Source of the DNA: Clostridia bacterium
Lineage (GTDB): Bacteria; Bacillota; Clostridia; Oscillospirales; Acutalibacteraceae
DNA: 7,684 nt
Direction of reading: 5' to 3'
NCBI GenBank assembly: GCA_024404125.1
Contig: JAKSQL010000046.1
Location: 1-7,684, forward strand
Part shown: positions 6,681-7,684 of the stretch, piece after piece
Layout: every line of letters begins with the position of its first letter
Position numbering within the stretch: position 1 is the stretch's first letter
The notes under the pieces: generated by a model
Database searches by the model: none
What the model was told of the DNA's origin: nothing
Seen by the model: the letters and a program-made list of their open reading frames with translations, nothing else
Translations under genes and position numbers: made by a program

Positions 6681-6740
6681 CCTATTTTACCACTGTTTAT
6701 GCGGTTTTTAAAGGTTTTCGCAGTCGGTAATTTATACCAT

Positions 6741-6778
6741 TAAAAAAAGAAAAAGTCCAAGCTTTGGCTTGGACTTTT
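6741..6778 (-). terminator. Rho-independent terminator of the dehydrogenase/membrane protein operon
   Basis: AAAAGTCCAAGC (6751-6762) and GCTTGGACTTTT (6767-6778) form a perfect 12-bp stem with a 4-base loop. On the minus strand it is followed by a T-rich tract, TTTTTCTTTTTTT including the stem end, reaching about 6741. It begins 6 bases after the stop codon of the 155-residue membrane protein gene. On the plus strand the hairpin is followed by CGGG rather than more T, so it should act for minus-strand transcripts. It separates the right-hand operon from the main operon. Confidence 0.93.
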
Positions 6779-6784
6779 CGGGTA

Positions 6785-7252
6785 TTAACCGTAAAGCGGA
6801 ATGAGCATTGTATACGGGGCTGTGAAAATTGCAAGATACACACATATTTTTTTGACGCAATTTAACTCTATTTCGGTTTTTTTGAATGAAAAACGCTTGT
6901 TTAAAAAATAAATCAGAAATCCCGCAAGTATTACCCCCGGCAAAGCGATAATTGTAGTCCCCGGAAAAAGCGCTGTATTAACGGCAGGCAAAAGCCAATC
7001 GGTAAGAAGCATTACTCCGAGTGTAAGTAAAGCACCGAGAATATCACTAATAAAACCGATTGCAAAAACCTTTAAAATGCTTTTTTTCCAAAGACATTTA
7101 ATGTCAAAGAGTTTAAGATACTTAAACGAAAGTATCAAAACAAGACTATCCACGATAAAGTTTACCGGGAGTATCAAAAGCCATGTCTGCGGAAAGAGCA
7201 GAAAAAACCATATCGGAAACAGTACGTTATAAAGTTTTGTATCCTTTTTCAT
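6785..7252 (-). CDS. Small multi-pass membrane protein of unknown function
   Basis: A 155-residue, strongly hydrophobic protein that I do not recognise. Likely membrane segments are at about 10-27 and 29-46 (PIWFFLLFPQTWLLILPVNF region), 59-83, 97-117 and 133-153, so four or five passes. Short basic loops occur at 47-58 (KLFDIKCLWKKS) and 118-126 (NKRFSFKKT). The start MKKDTK is preceded by AAGGTG about 4 bases upstream, and the gene begins 9 bases after the dehydrogenase stop, so the two are co-transcribed. No catalytic motif is visible. It could be a small transport, sensing or structural membrane protein; the link to the dehydrogenase is positional only. A terminator follows directly. Confidence 0.78.
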   Translation of the reverse strand: MKKDTKLYNVLFPIWFFLLFPQTWLLILPVNFIVDSLVLILSFKYLKLFDIKCLWKKSILKVFAIGFISDILGALLTLGVMLLTDWLLPAVNTALFPGTTIIALPGVILAGFLIYFLNKRFSFKKTEIELNCVKKICVYLAIFTAPYTMLIPLYG

Positions 7253-7261
7253 AATACACCT

Positions 7262-7684
7262 TTACTTATAAGAACTCTGCTTTGCTTCGGAAAAGTCTAC
7301 GTTTCCTAAATACTTTACACTATCCATATCAAGATAATCGCAAAGGTCTTTCATTTCGGCAACGGTGTTTATGTTTACATCTATGCCGTTCTTCATACGG
7401 TCGGCATAAGCAAAGACTTCTTTTTCGCCGTGGGTGTAAATTCGCGGTTGTCCCTCTGCTTTGGTTGCATCGCGAAGTTCCTGCAAAAAGGTTGAAAAAC
7501 GTTCTTGCATACCCTTTTCGTCACCGAAAATCTTGGGGTCTATCGCCATAAAGCCGTGGCAGGTACCGCCCTTGCCGTTTATGTGGGTATGATTTGAAGT
7601 AATTCTGTTTTTGTTTTTCGAACGTAAGATTTCGCAAAGCATACCGTAGCCGTAGCCCTTGTGTCCGCCCGTTTGCTCTCAGTT
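7262..7684 (-). CDS. Ldh2-family malate/L-lactate-type dehydrogenase, C-terminal part, apparent frameshift at the window edge
   Basis: The visible part resembles the C-terminal third of the NAD(P)-dependent Ldh2 (malate/L-sulfolactate/ureidoglycolate-type) dehydrogenases. It contains TGGHKGYGYGMLCEIL, the family's GHKGYG segment, then CHGFMAIDPKIFGD (the usual GHFFIAIDP block), then IYTHGEKEV (usual PGE-type loop) and a C-terminal helix. The substrate cannot be read from this portion. The GHKGYG block lies upstream of the first ATG (7642), so that ATG is not the true start. The frame then meets TGA at 7681-7679. In the next frame the last bases read T-E-S; one extra G (GAGGAG for GAGAG) would restore T-E-E-Q-T-G-G-H-K-G-Y-G, which looks natural for the family. 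Hence either a damaged gene or a base error. The gene is followed 9 bases later by the membrane protein gene. Confidence 0.75.

Larger units (their letters stand above)
6485..6784. other. Intergenic region between two minus-strand operons
   Basis: 300 bases without a supportable gene. From right to left it contains the terminator of the right-hand operon, a possible extended -10 sequence (6683-6691), the GAGGTACCTC palindrome, the 10-C tract, the TTGATT/TATAAT promoter and an AT-rich leader. I looked for a short peptide gene behind the AGGGAGG at 6676-6682 (minus strand) and found no ATG, GTG or TTG at a useful distance. Confidence 0.8.

Noticed and set aside
6650..6690. AGGGAGGTACCTC on the minus strand resembles the T-box consensus AGGGTGGTACCGCG
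   Set aside because: The key T in TGG and the CGCG end are missing, there is no room for a stem I with a specifier between it and the upstream terminator, and no antiterminator/terminator pair follows before the gene.
7282..7551. Plus-strand open frame of 89 codons opposite the dehydrogenase
   Set aside because: It is antisense to conserved Ldh2-family coding sequence, and its arginine- and leucine-rich translation looks like a shadow frame.
7679..7681. In-frame TGA in the dehydrogenase as a selenocysteine or recoded codon
   Set aside because: TGA is used as a normal stop in the ATPase gene, the family has no selenocysteine at this position, and a single missing G explains the sequence better.

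Overview
The window looks like chromosomal DNA of a low-to-moderate GC Gram-positive bacterium, most likely a Clostridia-type (gut Firmicutes) organism. This rests on the AT-rich intergenic DNA, the sigma-A style promoter, AGG-type ribosome binding sites, the rho-independent terminator, and an FtsX/MacB-type permease with a very long extracellular coiled coil, a form typical of that phylum. TGA is used as an ordinary stop codon (end of the ABC ATPase gene), so the standard bacterial code applies. Every gene I can support lies on the minus strand, so transcription runs from right to left.

Right end (about 6741-7684): the 3' part of an Ldh2-family malate/L-lactate-type dehydrogenase gene is followed, 9 bases later, by a 155-residue multi-pass membrane protein. 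This small operon ends in a strong hairpin terminator (6741-6778). The dehydrogenase reading frame meets a TGA only a few bases from the window edge. The loss of one G from a GAGGAG stretch would explain it, so the gene is frameshifted or the sequence has a base error there.

Intergenic region (6485-6784): 300 bases without a gene. It holds that terminator, a 10-bp palindrome, a run of 10 C (10 G on the transcribed strand), a good promoter (TTGATT-17-TATAAT) and an AT-rich leader of about 90 bases.

Main operon (6484 down to 1 and beyond): six closely packed genes, with gaps of 17, 3, 27, 3 and 4 bases. In order of transcription they are two paralogous alpha/beta-hydrolases (288 and 286 aa), an Sfp-type 4'-phosphopantetheinyl transferase (190 aa), an acyl-CoA synthetase/AMP-ligase (576 aa), a MacB/LolD-type ABC ATPase (234 aa) and its FtsX-like permease, which runs off the left edge. 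The parts suggest a small acyl-lipid or lipopeptide-like biosynthesis and export unit: the ligase activates a carboxylic acid, the transferase arms a carrier protein, the hydrolases transfer or release the acyl group, and the ABC pair extrudes or senses the product. No carrier protein, PKS or NRPS gene is visible in the window, so the product and pathway remain inference. The hydrolases carry an unusual nucleophile elbow. I regard this operon as the most interesting object here.
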